From: Lederbergia galactosidilytica
GTDB taxonomy: Bacteria; Bacillota; Bacilli; Bacillales; Bacillaceae_C
Length of the DNA stretch: 64,000 bases
NCBI RefSeq assembly: GCF_017873565.1
Contig: NZ_JAGGKH010000003.1
Coordinates: forward strand, 62,001-126,000
Direction: 5' to 3'
Shown: positions 35,149 to 44,495 of the stretch, piece by piece
Numbering within the stretch: the first letter of the stretch is position 1
How the letters are laid out: every line of letters begins with the position of its first letter
Notes under the pieces: model-generated
Databases searched by the model: none
What the model was told of the DNA's origin: nothing
Seen by the model: the letters and a program-made list of their open reading frames with translations, nothing else
Program-made: the position numbers and the translations under genes

Positions 35149-35325
35149 ATGATGATAGTGGAAATCATACTCTGTTTTGTAATAGGAAGTTTCTTTTTGT
35201 TAGTAGGCTTTGTGGCTACTCTAGAACGAAGATTACCCTGGTCGTTTCGGTTCTTAATTATCTTGTTTGGCCTAGGGTTTTTGGTGTATTCTATTTATCA
35301 ATTGTTTGAATGGCTATTTATGTAA
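35149..35325 (+). CDS. Small two-helix membrane protein
   Basis: A 58-codon frame between the methyltransferase and the ycxB-like pseudogene. It encodes two hydrophobic segments (IILCFVIGSFFLLVGFVATL and FLIILFGLGFLVYSIYQLF) separated by a short basic turn ERRLPWSFR, a convincing membrane hairpin. AGAAG stands just before the ATGs at 35149/35152; a GTG at 35158 is also possible. It ends 16 bases before the next gene, whose ribosome binding site is TGGAGG. No family recognised. Confidence 0.55.
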   Translation: MMIVEIILCFVIGSFFLLVGFVATLERRLPWSFRFLIILFGLGFLVYSIYQLFEWLFM

Positions 35326-35341
35326 AGTATGGAGGATTTTA

Positions 35342-35866
35342 ATGGAAATTAATTATGGCTTAACAGAAGAAGATTATCTAAATTTCAATTTGTTTCATGC
35401 TAAGAATTCAAATACAGTAAAAAGAGCTTTGAACATCCAACGATTTTTATTTCCACTACTCTTGATTGTCATCTCGTAATTCTTTCACACAATGGCGGAT
35501 ATGTCATTCTTGGGCGCATTTATCCCTTTTCTATTAATAAGTATATTATGGGTGATTTTCTATCCGAAATATTTTTATCGCTCCATCATTCGGAATAAGA
35601 AGAAATTAGTCAAAGAGGGAGAAAATGAAGATATATTAGGAGAATATCGGCTGGCTTTGTCAGAGACAGGAATTGCGGAGAGAACCTCAAAGAGGGAAAC
35701 ACAAGTAACCTGGTTAGGTATACACATATGGAAGGAAGTTCAGCAAGCAATCTATCTTTATAATAGCTCTGTTAGTGCATATATTTTACCAAAGAGAGAT
35801 TTGCAGAATGTAGAGGGGGCAAAGATGTTTATTCAGGCGCAAATTAAAGAGGCGGAAGTAGACTAG
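35342..35866 (+). pseudogene. YcxB-like membrane protein gene with an in-frame stop
   Basis: Two frames in the same phase join into one YcxB-like protein: 35342-35476 gives MEINYGLTEEDYLNFNLFHA...RFLFPLLLIVIS, a TAA at 35477-35479 stops it, and the frame reopens straight after it to give FFHT and then MADMSFLGAFIPFLL..FYPKYFYRS. The stop falls in what would be the first membrane helix or just after it. The remainder carries the family's usual LGEYRLALSETGI and YNSSVSAYILPKRD patterns. The start has TGGAGG. The ATG at 35492 lacks a good ribosome binding site, so the gene is probably inactive, unless there is readthrough or the base is a sequencing error. Confidence 0.75.
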
Positions 35867-35897
35867 ATGCATAAAGAATAGTAAGGAGAACATCTAA

Positions 35898-36806
35898 ATG
35901 AACTTATTTACTAATGAGATAGATGGCTGGGATTCATGGGGAAGACTCTATCAATCCATTCCGACATTTGAACCGCTCATACAATCGATATTTGCAAAAG
36001 AGAAGCTTCCATTTACGGAAATAGAGCATTGTACACCTGGAACAAATGCTGTCTTTAAAATAGGAAAATATGTGATCAAAATATTTGCACCGGCAGAATC
36101 AGGGATTGATAGTACGATGGATTTTACAACAGAATTATTTGCGATGCGACGGGCCGTGCAGCTTGGTGTTTCTGTACCAAAGTTGGTCGCAAGTGGAGAG
36201 GTAAAAGATAAATTCCTATTTTCCTACTTAATTATGGAATATATCGATGGAACGGAACTTAATAAGATAAATTATACTTTAACGCTTGCAGATAAAATAG
36301 CGATTGGTCATAAATTACGCAAACTTACGGATAGAATGAACATACCTTGTGTCCCTTTTAATGATACCGATGTGATCCAAGATGAGAATCGGCAAAAGCG
36401 CTGGGCAAAGTATCCAGAGAGATTCAAAAAGGAGCGAAAAAATTATATCAAAAACTATAAGTTTGCTGAAAAAGTGTTTGTCCATGGTGATTTAAATGGG
36501 GACAACCTCTTGCTTGCGGATGATCATACTATACATATAATCGATTTTGCGGATGCAGTGCGAGCTCCGCTAGTCTATGAACAGGCCTTGATTGCTTGTG
36601 AATTATTTAAATTTGATAAAGCCTATATGCAGGGGTATTTTGGCTGTGCTCCAATTGAAGAAATAACGGAAATTTGCTTTAATGGGCTATTGATTCATGA
36701 TTTTGGCGGAGATGTGATTGAACAAAATATCTGTCCGAGCACCGAATTAAAGAACTTGGATATACTGCGTGAAAAAATCGATCTGTTACTCACAAATAAT
36801 GAATAA
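35898..36806 (+). CDS. Aminoglycoside phosphotransferase-family kinase
   Basis: A protein-kinase-like small-molecule kinase of the APH family (302 residues). The catalytic loop is HGDLNGDN (D198, N203) and the metal-binding aspartate is D216 in HIIDFADA. The ATP lysine is likely in KYVIKIFAPAE. Family members phosphorylate aminoglycosides, macrolides, homoserine, choline or other small molecules; nothing here argues for true antibiotic resistance, and such genes are common in Bacillus chromosomes. AAGGAG precedes the ATG. Confidence 0.82.
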   Translation: MNLFTNEIDGWDSWGRLYQSIPTFEPLIQSIFAKEKLPFTEIEHCTPGTNAVFKIGKYVIKIFAPAESGIDSTMDFTTELFAMRRAVQLGVSVPKLVASGEVKDKFLFSYLIMEYIDGTELNKINYTLTLADKIAIGHKLRKLTDRMNIPCVPFNDTDVIQDENRQKRWAKYPERFKKERKNYIKNYKFAEKVFVHGDLNGDNLLLADDHTIHIIDFADAVRAPLVYEQALIACELFKFDKAYMQGYFGCAPIEEITEICFNGLLIHDFGGDVIEQNICPSTELKNLDILREKIDLLLTNNE

Positions 36807-36917
36807 AGTTTGCATACTAGCTTGATTACCAGTTTGCTTATATAAATCTATAGGAATAGTACAAATCTTTGTTATAATAGGCTCCATAGAAAGATTTTTA
36901 AAAAATGGGGTTCATAT

Positions 36918-37406
36918 ATGCAAAAGATTGAAGCTACTCTTTTAACTATGGTGATTGTACATAATGAAAAAAGCGGAGAAATATTACTTGTTAACCGTCC
37001 AAGTAAAAGAGGATTTCCTGGATACCTAGGACCCGGCGGAAAAATAGAACTGACAGAAAGCTTTGCAGAGGGGGCCGTAAGGGAGTTAAGAGAAGAAACG
37101 GGGTTGCTCGTGAATCCGGAAGATCTCATTTACAAGGGTGTTGACGAGTATATTTTACTTGATGAGGGCTATCGTTATATCGTGTTTAATTATGTAGCAA
37201 CGAAATACGAAGGAAATTTGTTAGAAAACGCGCCTGAAGGTGAACCACGTTGGGTTTCCAAAGAGGAAGTTGCCGATTTACCGATGCAGTCATGGTTTCG
37301 AAGAAGATTACCTTACTTTTTTCAAGAGGGAACCTTTGAGATCTCTATCCATTTAAAAAACTTTGAGAGTTCGCCGCTTAAAGAAAGTGTACGTAAAATA
37401 GGATAA
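36918..37406 (+). CDS. Nudix hydrolase (8-oxo-dGTP diphosphatase-like)
   Basis: A 162-residue Nudix enzyme. The box G-x5-E-x7-RELxEETGL is present as GKIELTESFAEGAVRELREE followed by TGL, preceded by GYLGPGG as in MutT/YtkD-type sanitising enzymes. It could hydrolyse oxidised nucleotides; specificity is not proven by sequence. A TATAAT at 36873-36878 lies 40 bases before the ATG, and the gene ends in its own terminator, so it is monocistronic. Confidence 0.85.
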   Translation: MQKIEATLLTMVIVHNEKSGEILLVNRPSKRGFPGYLGPGGKIELTESFAEGAVRELREETGLLVNPEDLIYKGVDEYILLDEGYRYIVFNYVATKYEGNLLENAPEGEPRWVSKEEVADLPMQSWFRRRLPYFFQEGTFEISIHLKNFESSPLKESVRKIG

Positions 37407-37418
37407 TCGTTCGATAAG

Positions 37419-37450
37419 AGGCATTGCTTAAAACATAAGCAATGCCTTTG
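37419..37450 (+). terminator. Terminator after the Nudix gene
   Basis: AGGCATTGCTTA (37419-37430) pairs with TAAGCAATGCCT (37436-37447), then TTG and a T-rich stretch. Confidence 0.85.
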
Positions 37451-37608
37451 TTATTTTTAATCACTAGCGAGGGAGCTTCTATAGAAACTATATAGATTAA
37501 ATTTTGTCTCATACTAATTCGGGTCAAGACGGCAATTGCTTTAAAAAGTACTATGAACATTAAAATGTTACTATATAGTTTTATATGCTTTTCCCATAAG
37601 ATTATGAA

Positions 37609-37622
37609 TGTAAGCGCTTGTT
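37609..37622. promoter_or_regulatory. Possible CcpA cre site
   Basis: TGTAAGCGCTTGTT resembles the cre consensus TGWAANCGNTNWCA over most positions, with its last two bases off. It lies 23 bases before the start of the sugar-importer operon, where carbon catabolite repression would be expected. Confidence 0.45.
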
Positions 37623-37645
37623 AGATAAAAAGAGGGGGAATGGGA

Positions 37646-39322
37646 ATGCCTAAGAGATTAAAAGTTTTAGGTCTATTCAGCATTATTATGCTGCTCAGCT
37701 TTTCACTTATTGCATGCAGTAAGGAAAGCGGAAAAGAATCAGAGGCAGAAAAGGAATTATTATCGGCTGAAAGTGAAGGGCTTCCAGAAAAGTTTGATGA
37801 AGAAGTGACGATCACGACAGTAAGGCACGTAGGCGGTGACGTTACATTTAAAGATGGAGAAACTATTGAAGATAATGTCCATACGAGATGGGCGAAGGAG
37901 AAATTCAATATTAATTTTGACTACTTATGGACAACAAGTGGTCCTAACGATGCTTTTACAACCAAAATAAGGCTTGCTTTATCATCAAATGAAAAAATGC
38001 CTGATATCATAGCCTTAAGAGATACGGTAGACCAAGATCTAGTCGATTCAAAGAATTTTATGCCGGTTGGCGAATTGTTTGATAAATATGCATCCGATAC
38101 ATGGAAGGCAGCAATGGCAGAGGACCCAAGTGTTTGGTATCCATATATGCGCGATGGTGAAAAGATGGCGATACCGATCCTAGATTATGCATATAATGGG
38201 GATCCTGTGTTATTTATTCGCGAAGATTGGATGAAAAAATTAAACCTTGACGCACCAAAAACAATTGATGAATTGGAAAAAATTATGGATGCTTTCGTTA
38301 ACGAAGATCCAGATGGTAATGGAAAAGATGATACTTATGGATTGGCGCTTGGGTTTAAAAACGCCTTAAATACTTGGATGAGTGATGCTGGGTGGATATT
38401 TGGGGCCTATGGAACGATGCCTGACCAATGGAATTTAACAGAGGATGGAAAATTGGAAAATGGCTCTACTAATCCAGCCATGAAAGAGGGACTTGCTACA
38501 CTAAATAAATGGATGGAAAAAGGATATATCAATAAAGAGTCTGGGCTATGGGACGAAACAAAAGCTTCTGAATTATTTACAGCTGGACGCGCAGGAATTA
38601 TAGCTGGACCACACTGGATGGTAGACTGGCCATTACCAGATACGAAAGCGAATATTGATGGAGCAGAGTACCGAGCATATCCTATACCAACGGGACCAGA
38701 TGGGAAAGCGGGTCGTCGTGGGACGGCTATTAACAATGGAGCTGTTCTCATTAACAAGGATGCGGATCCAGAAGTCATAAAGGCGTTTTTCGTCTACCAG
38801 AATTATCTGTTTGATCATTATGCTAATCCTGAAGAAGGCGGAGAGTTTGAACATGGATTTGCAGAAGGATATGATTATTTGCTAGAAGATGGCAAACCTT
38901 CTAGAGATGTACCTGGTGGGACTATCGCGGCAGAAAAGTATTCTTTAACCTTTGATGTTGCTCGAATTCCATCTCTGCAGTTGGAAACATTGAACAAGCT
39001 CGCTGATGGATCAGAACCGGAAACACCGTTTGAAAGAAAGGTTAAACAAAATGCAGATGTAAACCCGGAAATATATGAGGCCGCGAAAATTGTAATCGAC
39101 CAAAAAGACATCACAATGCCAAGTATGTTTACAGGTGCACCAACAGAGACTCAGAAATCACGCGGTCAATCCCTTGATAAGATTTTAGATGAGGGTTTTA
39201 ATAAAATTATTTACGGTGAACTTTCATTGGACGAATTTGAGAATCTCGTTGAAAAGTGGAAAAGTTCTGGCGGAGACAAACTGACAGAAGAAGTGAATGA
39301 GTGGTATGATTCAGTAAAATAA
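37646..39322 (+). CDS. Extracellular sugar-binding lipoprotein (LplA-like)
   Basis: Solute-binding lipoprotein of a CUT1-type ABC importer. The signal peptide ends in a lipobox LIAC about 23 residues in, followed by an acidic linker (KESGKESEAEKEL) and a family 1 binding-protein fold of ~520 residues with TIDELEKIMDAFVNEDPDGNGKDDTYGL, a calcium-loop-like stretch. The length of 558 residues and style match LplA/YtcQ-type proteins for oligosaccharides, often pectin- or hemicellulose-derived. ATG at 37646 is seven bases after AGGGGG; ATG at 37640 is too close. It is the first gene of a five-gene cluster, and a weak hairpin separates it from the sensor kinase. Confidence 0.88.
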   Translation: MPKRLKVLGLFSIIMLLSFSLIACSKESGKESEAEKELLSAESEGLPEKFDEEVTITTVRHVGGDVTFKDGETIEDNVHTRWAKEKFNINFDYLWTTSGPNDAFTTKIRLALSSNEKMPDIIALRDTVDQDLVDSKNFMPVGELFDKYASDTWKAAMAEDPSVWYPYMRDGEKMAIPILDYAYNGDPVLFIREDWMKKLNLDAPKTIDELEKIMDAFVNEDPDGNGKDDTYGLALGFKNALNTWMSDAGWIFGAYGTMPDQWNLTEDGKLENGSTNPAMKEGLATLNKWMEKGYINKESGLWDETKASELFTAGRAGIIAGPHWMVDWPLPDTKANIDGAEYRAYPIPTGPDGKAGRRGTAINNGAVLINKDADPEVIKAFFVYQNYLFDHYANPEEGGEFEHGFAEGYDYLLEDGKPSRDVPGGTIAAEKYSLTFDVARIPSLQLETLNKLADGSEPETPFERKVKQNADVNPEIYEAAKIVIDQKDITMPSMFTGAPTETQKSRGQSLDKILDEGFNKIIYGELSLDEFENLVEKWKSSGGDKLTEEVNEWYDSVK

Positions 39323-39333
39323 TCTGTTTATAA

Positions 39334-39363
39334 CGGGTCCATCATAATGAGGACCCGGCTTTC
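39334..39363 (+). terminator. Weak hairpin between binding protein and sensor kinase genes
   Basis: CGGGTCC (39334-39340) pairs with GGACCCG (39351-39357), then GCTTTC. It may allow partial readthrough, so that the binding protein is made in excess over the regulators and permeases. Confidence 0.6.
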
Positions 39364-39394
39364 ACTTGCACTTATGAATTTAAGGGGATTTTTT

Positions 39395-41083
39395 ATGAAA
39401 TGGCGTAAAACACTTTTTGCAAAAATAGTTATGATCCTATTATTGATTGTTATTCCGATTACCGGGATCTACACATATTCTTATTATCAAAGCTTGACAA
39501 TTATGGAGAATGAAGTAAAAGAACGGAACCTTAATCGTCTTTCCATCGTTAAAAACCAGATTGATAGCAGCTTTGATAATATGTCAATTCTTCTATTATC
39601 CTTGAGCGGACATTCTAGTATTAAAGATTTGAAAAGTGCTGAACTGTATAGCGAATATGAACAATTTTTTGTAAAACGGCAGATTCTTGATCAATTAGCC
39701 TTATTACAAGGGATTAGCTCATGGAAAGCAGACTTCTCTGTTTATGCACCAAGACACTCTATTGCATTGGAAACCAAGAGTGATGGTGTAGCCACTGAAG
39801 ATATCGCCAGGGAATGGGAATTGAGAACGGACAAAAAGAACGGTACGTCTTATTTCATCAAACATCTCATAGAACCAATAAATAGTATAACGTTAGGCAC
39901 AGATCCAGATATTGTAATGGAAGTTAAAGTACCAGTTAGCAATATTGAGAGTTATCTTGACCAATTAAAATTGAATCAATATAGCGATCCATTTATGTAT
40001 CAGACTGATAAAGAAGCGCTTGTTTCAGCTTCGGGCAGCAAAGAAAAAATGCGTGAAATTATTAATTTAATTCCCAACATTGATCAAGAAAATCAAGGGA
40101 ATGTGACAGTTGTGTATGATGATCAGGAATATTTTCTGACTTATATGAAACTGGATAAATTAGGCTGGATTATTGTTGATTATACGTTGGCTGAAAATGT
40201 TTTTGCGCCTTTAACAAAAACAAGAAATATGTTTTATCTGTTTGTAACGATTATGTTGCTATTAAGTATCTTAACGACTTATTTATTTTATCAAAACATC
40301 CAAAGCCCAATCCGGAATATGATCCGAGCGATTCAACGTATAAAAGGAGGAAATTATTCCGCAAGGATAAAGCCTAATCAAATTCATGAATTTCAATTTA
40401 TGGTTTCCAGTTTTAATGATATGTCCCAACAGTTAGAAACATTAATTGAAGAAGTGTATAAAGAAAAGATCCGCTACCAAGAGGTCCATTTAAAACAACT
40501 GCAATTTCAGATTAATCCCCACTTTCTATACAATTGTCTATTTATTATTAAAAACATGGCGAAATTGAAACAATATGAGGGGATTGAAGCAATGTCCTTA
40601 CATCTAGGGAATTACTATAGGTATATGACCAAAATAGATGATAAAAAAGTAACGCTTCGAGAAGAACTGGAATTTGTCAAAAATTATTTAGACATACACG
40701 TGATCCGATTGCAACGATTGAATTATGAAATCAATGTTGTAGAAGAAATGAACAATCTTTATATTCCTAGGCTCCTAATTCAGCCGATTGTTGAAAATGC
40801 ATTGGAACATGGAATAAAGGCGAATAAAGAAGGGGAAATCTTGCTCACTGGAAGAATAATAGATGGCTTGAATCATATTAGTATTGAAGATAGCGGTATG
40901 GGATTATCGGAAGAGGAACTGGAAAAATTACAACAAAAAATTAATACTTCCATAAGTTCTCAAGATGGACAAGGTACTTGGAATGTCCATCAACGCTTAA
41001 CCTTTCACTTTGGAGAAGATTCGGGTCTTATATTTTCTAAATCATCCATGGGGGGGCTCAAAGTAACCATACGCTGGAGGTAA
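39395..41083 (+). CDS. Sensor histidine kinase, YesM family
   Basis: Membrane sensor kinase of 562 residues. There is an N-terminal helix (IVMILLLIVIPITGIYTY), an extracellular dCache-like domain of ~250 residues, a second helix near residue 280-300 (MFYLFVTIMLLLSILTTYLFY), then a HAMP domain, the His_kinase region with H376 in QFQINPHFLYN, and an ATPase domain with N-box RLLIQPIVENALEHG and GMGLSEEEL. The ATG at 39395 follows AAGGGG; a GTG-type longer frame from 39347 lies in the hairpin region. Together with the next gene it should sense an extracellular sugar and switch on the importer. Confidence 0.9.
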   Translation: MKWRKTLFAKIVMILLLIVIPITGIYTYSYYQSLTIMENEVKERNLNRLSIVKNQIDSSFDNMSILLLSLSGHSSIKDLKSAELYSEYEQFFVKRQILDQLALLQGISSWKADFSVYAPRHSIALETKSDGVATEDIAREWELRTDKKNGTSYFIKHLIEPINSITLGTDPDIVMEVKVPVSNIESYLDQLKLNQYSDPFMYQTDKEALVSASGSKEKMREIINLIPNIDQENQGNVTVVYDDQEYFLTYMKLDKLGWIIVDYTLAENVFAPLTKTRNMFYLFVTIMLLLSILTTYLFYQNIQSPIRNMIRAIQRIKGGNYSARIKPNQIHEFQFMVSSFNDMSQQLETLIEEVYKEKIRYQEVHLKQLQFQINPHFLYNCLFIIKNMAKLKQYEGIEAMSLHLGNYYRYMTKIDDKKVTLREELEFVKNYLDIHVIRLQRLNYEINVVEEMNNLYIPRLLIQPIVENALEHGIKANKEGEILLTGRIIDGLNHISIEDSGMGLSEEELEKLQQKINTSISSQDGQGTWNVHQRLTFHFGEDSGLIFSKSSMGGLKVTIRWR

Positions 41084-41090
41084 ATCATAG

Positions 41091-42182
41091 ATGTATAATC
41101 TATTAATCGTGGACGATGAACCATTTATTGTTGAAGGGCTGGCTATACTAGATTGGGAGAGAATTGGGATTAACAAAGTATATAAGGCGACTTCTGGCGA
41201 AGAGGCGTTAACAGTCATTCAAGAGAATTCTATTGATATTATCATCACAGATATTCAGATGACTGATATGTCTGGGTTAGAACTAATTGAATCATTAAGC
41301 AACGACAGGGTAAGAAAATTTATTCTCCTTTCTGGCTATGCTGAATTTGAATATGCAAAGCAAGCGATCCATCTTTCCGTATGCGATTATTTACTAAAAC
41401 CAGTCGCCGATGAAGTAGTAATGGAGGCAGTTCAAGATGCTATTCAATCCATACGAAATGATCGTCGCTTCTTTCATGAAATTATGAAAAAAATCCCCTT
41501 TTTTACCGAGTCTGATTTGGATGTCATTCCTTTCGACATTTTATATGATAAACCCCAGTTGCTAGATTTATTGAATGTTGGAAATTGGGATGGCGCTGAG
41601 GAAAGAATTAAAGAAATATTTGCCCAACTGAGGATTGGAGATTATCAATCTCATGAGTTCATTCTTCAAGCTTATTTTATGATTTGTAATACATTTACCC
41701 ACTATTCTCATAAAAACGGTTATTTATTGACAGATGTAATAGGAAATCAAATTCATTCCATGCATGAATCTGCTTATACCGGATCGATCAATGATTTACA
41801 ACAAGTTTCTTTAAGAACATTTGCAAAGCTTAAAGCCAACTTTAAAAAGGAAAAAGTGACCAATCATCGATCTATCGTGGATCAAGTGAATCATTATATA
41901 AACATTAATCTTTATAAGGATGTATCGTTACAAGAAGTAGCTGACCATGTTTACTTGCACCCCGCTTACTTATCAAAAATTTACAAGACAGAAACGGGAA
42001 AATCGTTTAGTGATTTTGTTTTTATTCGAAAAATGGAAGAATCAGCTGTTCAGTTGAAGAACTCGAATAAAAAAATATATTTGATAGCAAATGAAGTCGG
42101 CTACAAAGATCCTTCCTATTTTATAAGAAAATTTAAAGAGTTTTATGGAGTGACGCCACAAGAATATCGTCTTCAATCATAG
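41091..42182 (+). CDS. Response regulator with AraC-type DNA-binding domain, YesN family
   Basis: Cytosolic transcription regulator of 363 residues. The receiver domain has the acidic pair VDDEP and the phospho-accepting D54 in IIITDIQM, with the usual late lysine in LLKPVAD. The middle region is a helical linker. Residues ~265-363 form two AraC-type helix-turn-helix motifs (DVSLQEVADHVYLHPAYLSKIYK and IYLIANEVGYKDPSYFIRKFKE, ending YGVTPQEYR). It begins seven bases after the kinase stop with GGAGG overlapping that stop. Its likely target is the lpl-like operon around it. Confidence 0.92.
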   Translation: MYNLLIVDDEPFIVEGLAILDWERIGINKVYKATSGEEALTVIQENSIDIIITDIQMTDMSGLELIESLSNDRVRKFILLSGYAEFEYAKQAIHLSVCDYLLKPVADEVVMEAVQDAIQSIRNDRRFFHEIMKKIPFFTESDLDVIPFDILYDKPQLLDLLNVGNWDGAEERIKEIFAQLRIGDYQSHEFILQAYFMICNTFTHYSHKNGYLLTDVIGNQIHSMHESAYTGSINDLQQVSLRTFAKLKANFKKEKVTNHRSIVDQVNHYININLYKDVSLQEVADHVYLHPAYLSKIYKTETGKSFSDFVFIRKMEESAVQLKNSNKKIYLIANEVGYKDPSYFIRKFKEFYGVTPQEYRLQS

Positions 42183-42230
42183 GCTCTTAACGTGATGAAT
42201 AATAAATATGAAGCAGGCAGGTGAATAAAG

Positions 42231-43184
42231 GTGGAAGTACAGACAAGCACCTCAATCCAAACAGTATCTAAAAGAAAAGAGAAACAAAAATGGAATCTAA
42301 AAAGAAATTGGCCTCTGCATGTATTTTTGTTGCCAGCGCTTGTATTAGCTCTTGTTTTTAGTTATGCCCCTTTGCCAGGAATTATTATGGCTTTTATGGA
42401 TTTTAAACCGTATCTTGGCTTTACTGAGTCACCATGGGTCGGATTCGAGCAATTTAAAAGAATGTTAGAGTTTGATGATGCAAGACAAGTAATCTGGAAT
42501 ACTCTTATTATATCCTCTTTGAAAATTGCTTTTCATTTAATTGTCCCAATAACTTTTGCAATCTTACTAAATGAAGTACGGAAAATGGCATTTAAACGAA
42601 CAGTGCAAACACTAGTCTATTTACCTTACTTTTTATCCTGGGTTATCCTGGGTGGAATTATGTTGGACATGTTATCAGTTGATGGTGGAATCGTAAATAA
42701 CTTTCTAACCACTGTATTCGGAATCGAGCCGATCTTTTTTCTTGGTGAGGGTGATTGGTTTCGATTTACCGCGATTGCAACGGATGTGTGGAAGGAATTC
42801 GGATATGGTGCCATTGTTTTCCTAGCTGCTTTATCAGGAATAAATCCAGATTTATATGAAGCTGCGACGATCGATGGAGCGAACAGATTTCAGCAAATTT
42901 TGCACATTACTTTACCATCGCTCATACCAATTACTATTGTAGTGGCAACGCTCGCCTTAGGAAACGTCTTAAACGCAGGATTTGACCAAATCTTTAACTT
43001 ATACAATCCATTAGTTTATGAAAAGGGTGACATTATTGATACGTTTGTTTACCGCGAAGGATTGTTAGGTGGGCAATTCAGTTTTGCAACAGCAGTTGGC
43101 CTCTTCAAATCTCTGGTAGGGATGGTTCTGATTATTACAGGTTATAAGCTTGCACATAAGTTTGCAGGGTACCGCATTTTTTAA
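42231..43184 (+). CDS. Sugar ABC transporter permease (LplB-like)
   Basis: First permease of the CUT1-type importer, 317 residues with six membrane helices and a cytoplasmic N-terminus rich in lysine. The EAA loop that docks the ATPase is YEAATIDGANRFQQILHITLPSL. The protein resembles B. subtilis LplB in length and sequence. The start is GTG at 42231. No ATP-binding protein gene is in the cluster, as usual for such Bacillus importers, which share the MsmX ATPase encoded elsewhere. Confidence 0.9.
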   Translation: MEVQTSTSIQTVSKRKEKQKWNLKRNWPLHVFLLPALVLALVFSYAPLPGIIMAFMDFKPYLGFTESPWVGFEQFKRMLEFDDARQVIWNTLIISSLKIAFHLIVPITFAILLNEVRKMAFKRTVQTLVYLPYFLSWVILGGIMLDMLSVDGGIVNNFLTTVFGIEPIFFLGEGDWFRFTAIATDVWKEFGYGAIVFLAALSGINPDLYEAATIDGANRFQQILHITLPSLIPITIVVATLALGNVLNAGFDQIFNLYNPLVYEKGDIIDTFVYREGLLGGQFSFATAVGLFKSLVGMVLIITGYKLAHKFAGYRIF

Positions 43185-43197
43185 AGGAGTGTAACCG

Positions 43198-44079
43198 ATG
43201 CATTACAAAAGTACACCATATACGATTTTTACGATCTGTAACTATATATTCCTTGGTTTCTTGGGGATTATTTGTATACTACCATTAGTCCATATTCTAG
43301 CTGTCTCATTTAGCGGCTCTGCACCAGCAAATGCCAATTTAGTTACGTTTATCCCAATTGATTTTACCTTTGACGGATGGGAAAAGACATTGGGTAATGA
43401 CCGCTTCCTTCGTTCTTTATGGAATGGCGTTCTTCGAACAGTACTTGGAACATTCATTAGTTTATTTTGTATGATTTTAGCTGCGTATTCATTATCAAAA
43501 GAGGATAGTGAATTTAGAGGGAGAAAGTTTTATGTGTTTTTTTTCATCTTTATTATGCTGTTCAATGGTGGTCTGATTCCGACCTATATATTGATCCAAA
43601 ATCTTGGGTTAATTAATACAATTTGGGCATTGGTACTACCTTCGGCTATTAACGTTTTCAATATGATTTTATTATTGAATTTCTTCCGTACCGGAGTTCC
43701 GAAAACATTAGAAGAAGCTGCCTTTATCGATGGAGCCGGTCATTTTCGGATTCTGTTCAGTATCTATTTGCCAATTTCTATGCCTGCGATTGCAACAATT
43801 GGTTTGTTTACAATGGTTGGCCAATGGAACTCTTGGTTTGATGGGTTGATTTATCTTAATGATGCAGCTAAGTATCCGTTATCTACTTTTTTACAAACGG
43901 TTATCGTTCAGCAGGATTTATCGCAAATGAACGTGAACCCAGAGGAAATGAAGAATTTATCAGAAAGAACATCAAAATCCGCACAAATTTTTATTGGTGC
44001 TTTGCCAATATTAATAGTGTATCCGTTTTTACAAAAATACTTTGTAAAGGGGATTGTGTTGGGATCTGTTAAAGAATAG
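43198..44079 (+). CDS. Carbohydrate ABC transporter permease (LplC-like)
   Basis: Second permease of the importer, 293 residues with six helices. The EAA loop reads LEEAAFIDGAGHFRILFSIYLPISMP, and the C-terminus YPFLQKYFVKGIVLGSVKE is the typical end of CUT1 permeases of the LplC/YtcP group. AAAGGAGTG lies before the ATG, 13 bases after the previous stop. It is the last gene of the cluster; no glycoside hydrolase follows, so the sugar cannot be guessed from neighbours. Confidence 0.92.
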   Translation: MHYKSTPYTIFTICNYIFLGFLGIICILPLVHILAVSFSGSAPANANLVTFIPIDFTFDGWEKTLGNDRFLRSLWNGVLRTVLGTFISLFCMILAAYSLSKEDSEFRGRKFYVFFFIFIMLFNGGLIPTYILIQNLGLINTIWALVLPSAINVFNMILLLNFFRTGVPKTLEEAAFIDGAGHFRILFSIYLPISMPAIATIGLFTMVGQWNSWFDGLIYLNDAAKYPLSTFLQTVIVQQDLSQMNVNPEEMKNLSERTSKSAQIFIGALPILIVYPFLQKYFVKGIVLGSVKE

Positions 44080-44215
44080 TCTCTCCATTACTTAACATAG
44101 TAGTAGGGAGCTAGAATGGGAAATAGCGAAACAATAGCAAACCTAATTAAGTTCTGCTTTTCCACCCCCTTTTTGTTATAATGATGGTAGATCATGAGAG
44201 GGGACAGTTGAATAC

Positions 44216-44428
44216 ATGAAAAAGTATTTTATCATCCGAATTTTGGTTGTGTTTTTATATATTGCTATTTTGTGGTATGGGCTAACGGCGAGAACCAATA
44301 CTGGCTATGCGGTGATTATTATTGGGATGTTAGCTGGTTTAGGGATCAATTATTGGAATTACCGTGTTAATTTAAAAGGGACACTTGAAAATCCTCCAGT
44401 AGGAGAAAAGTCGAAGAAAACGCAATAA
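44216..44428 (+). CDS. Small membrane protein, function unknown
   Basis: A 70-residue protein with two hydrophobic segments (IRILVVFLYIAILWYGL and YAVIIIGMLAGLGINYW) and a polar, basic tail. GAGAGGGG stands before the ATG and a TATAAT (44177-44182) some 35 bases upstream, and a strong terminator follows, so it looks like a real one-gene unit. No family recognised. Confidence 0.65.
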   Translation: MKKYFIIRILVVFLYIAILWYGLTARTNTGYAVIIIGMLAGLGINYWNYRVNLKGTLENPPVGEKSKKTQ

Positions 44429-44439
44429 AGTGAAACTTC

Positions 44440-44472
44440 AATCAGTGGGGGGGTTCTTCATCCCCACTGATT
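44440..44472 (+). terminator. Terminator after the small membrane protein gene
   Basis: AATCAGTGGGG (44440-44450) pairs with CCCCACTGATT (44462-44472). Confidence 0.75.
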
Positions 44473-44495
44473 AATGGGGTACAAAGGCTAAGGTC

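Noticed and set aside
26922-37406. Possible defence island (Fic, PD-(D/E)XK-like DUF2161, DUF1835, kinase-like, HAD, methyltransferases)
   Set aside because: The genes are mostly single units with their own ribosome binding sites and terminators, their families are common in ordinary Bacillus chromosomes, and no known defence core gene, integrase or phage gene is present.
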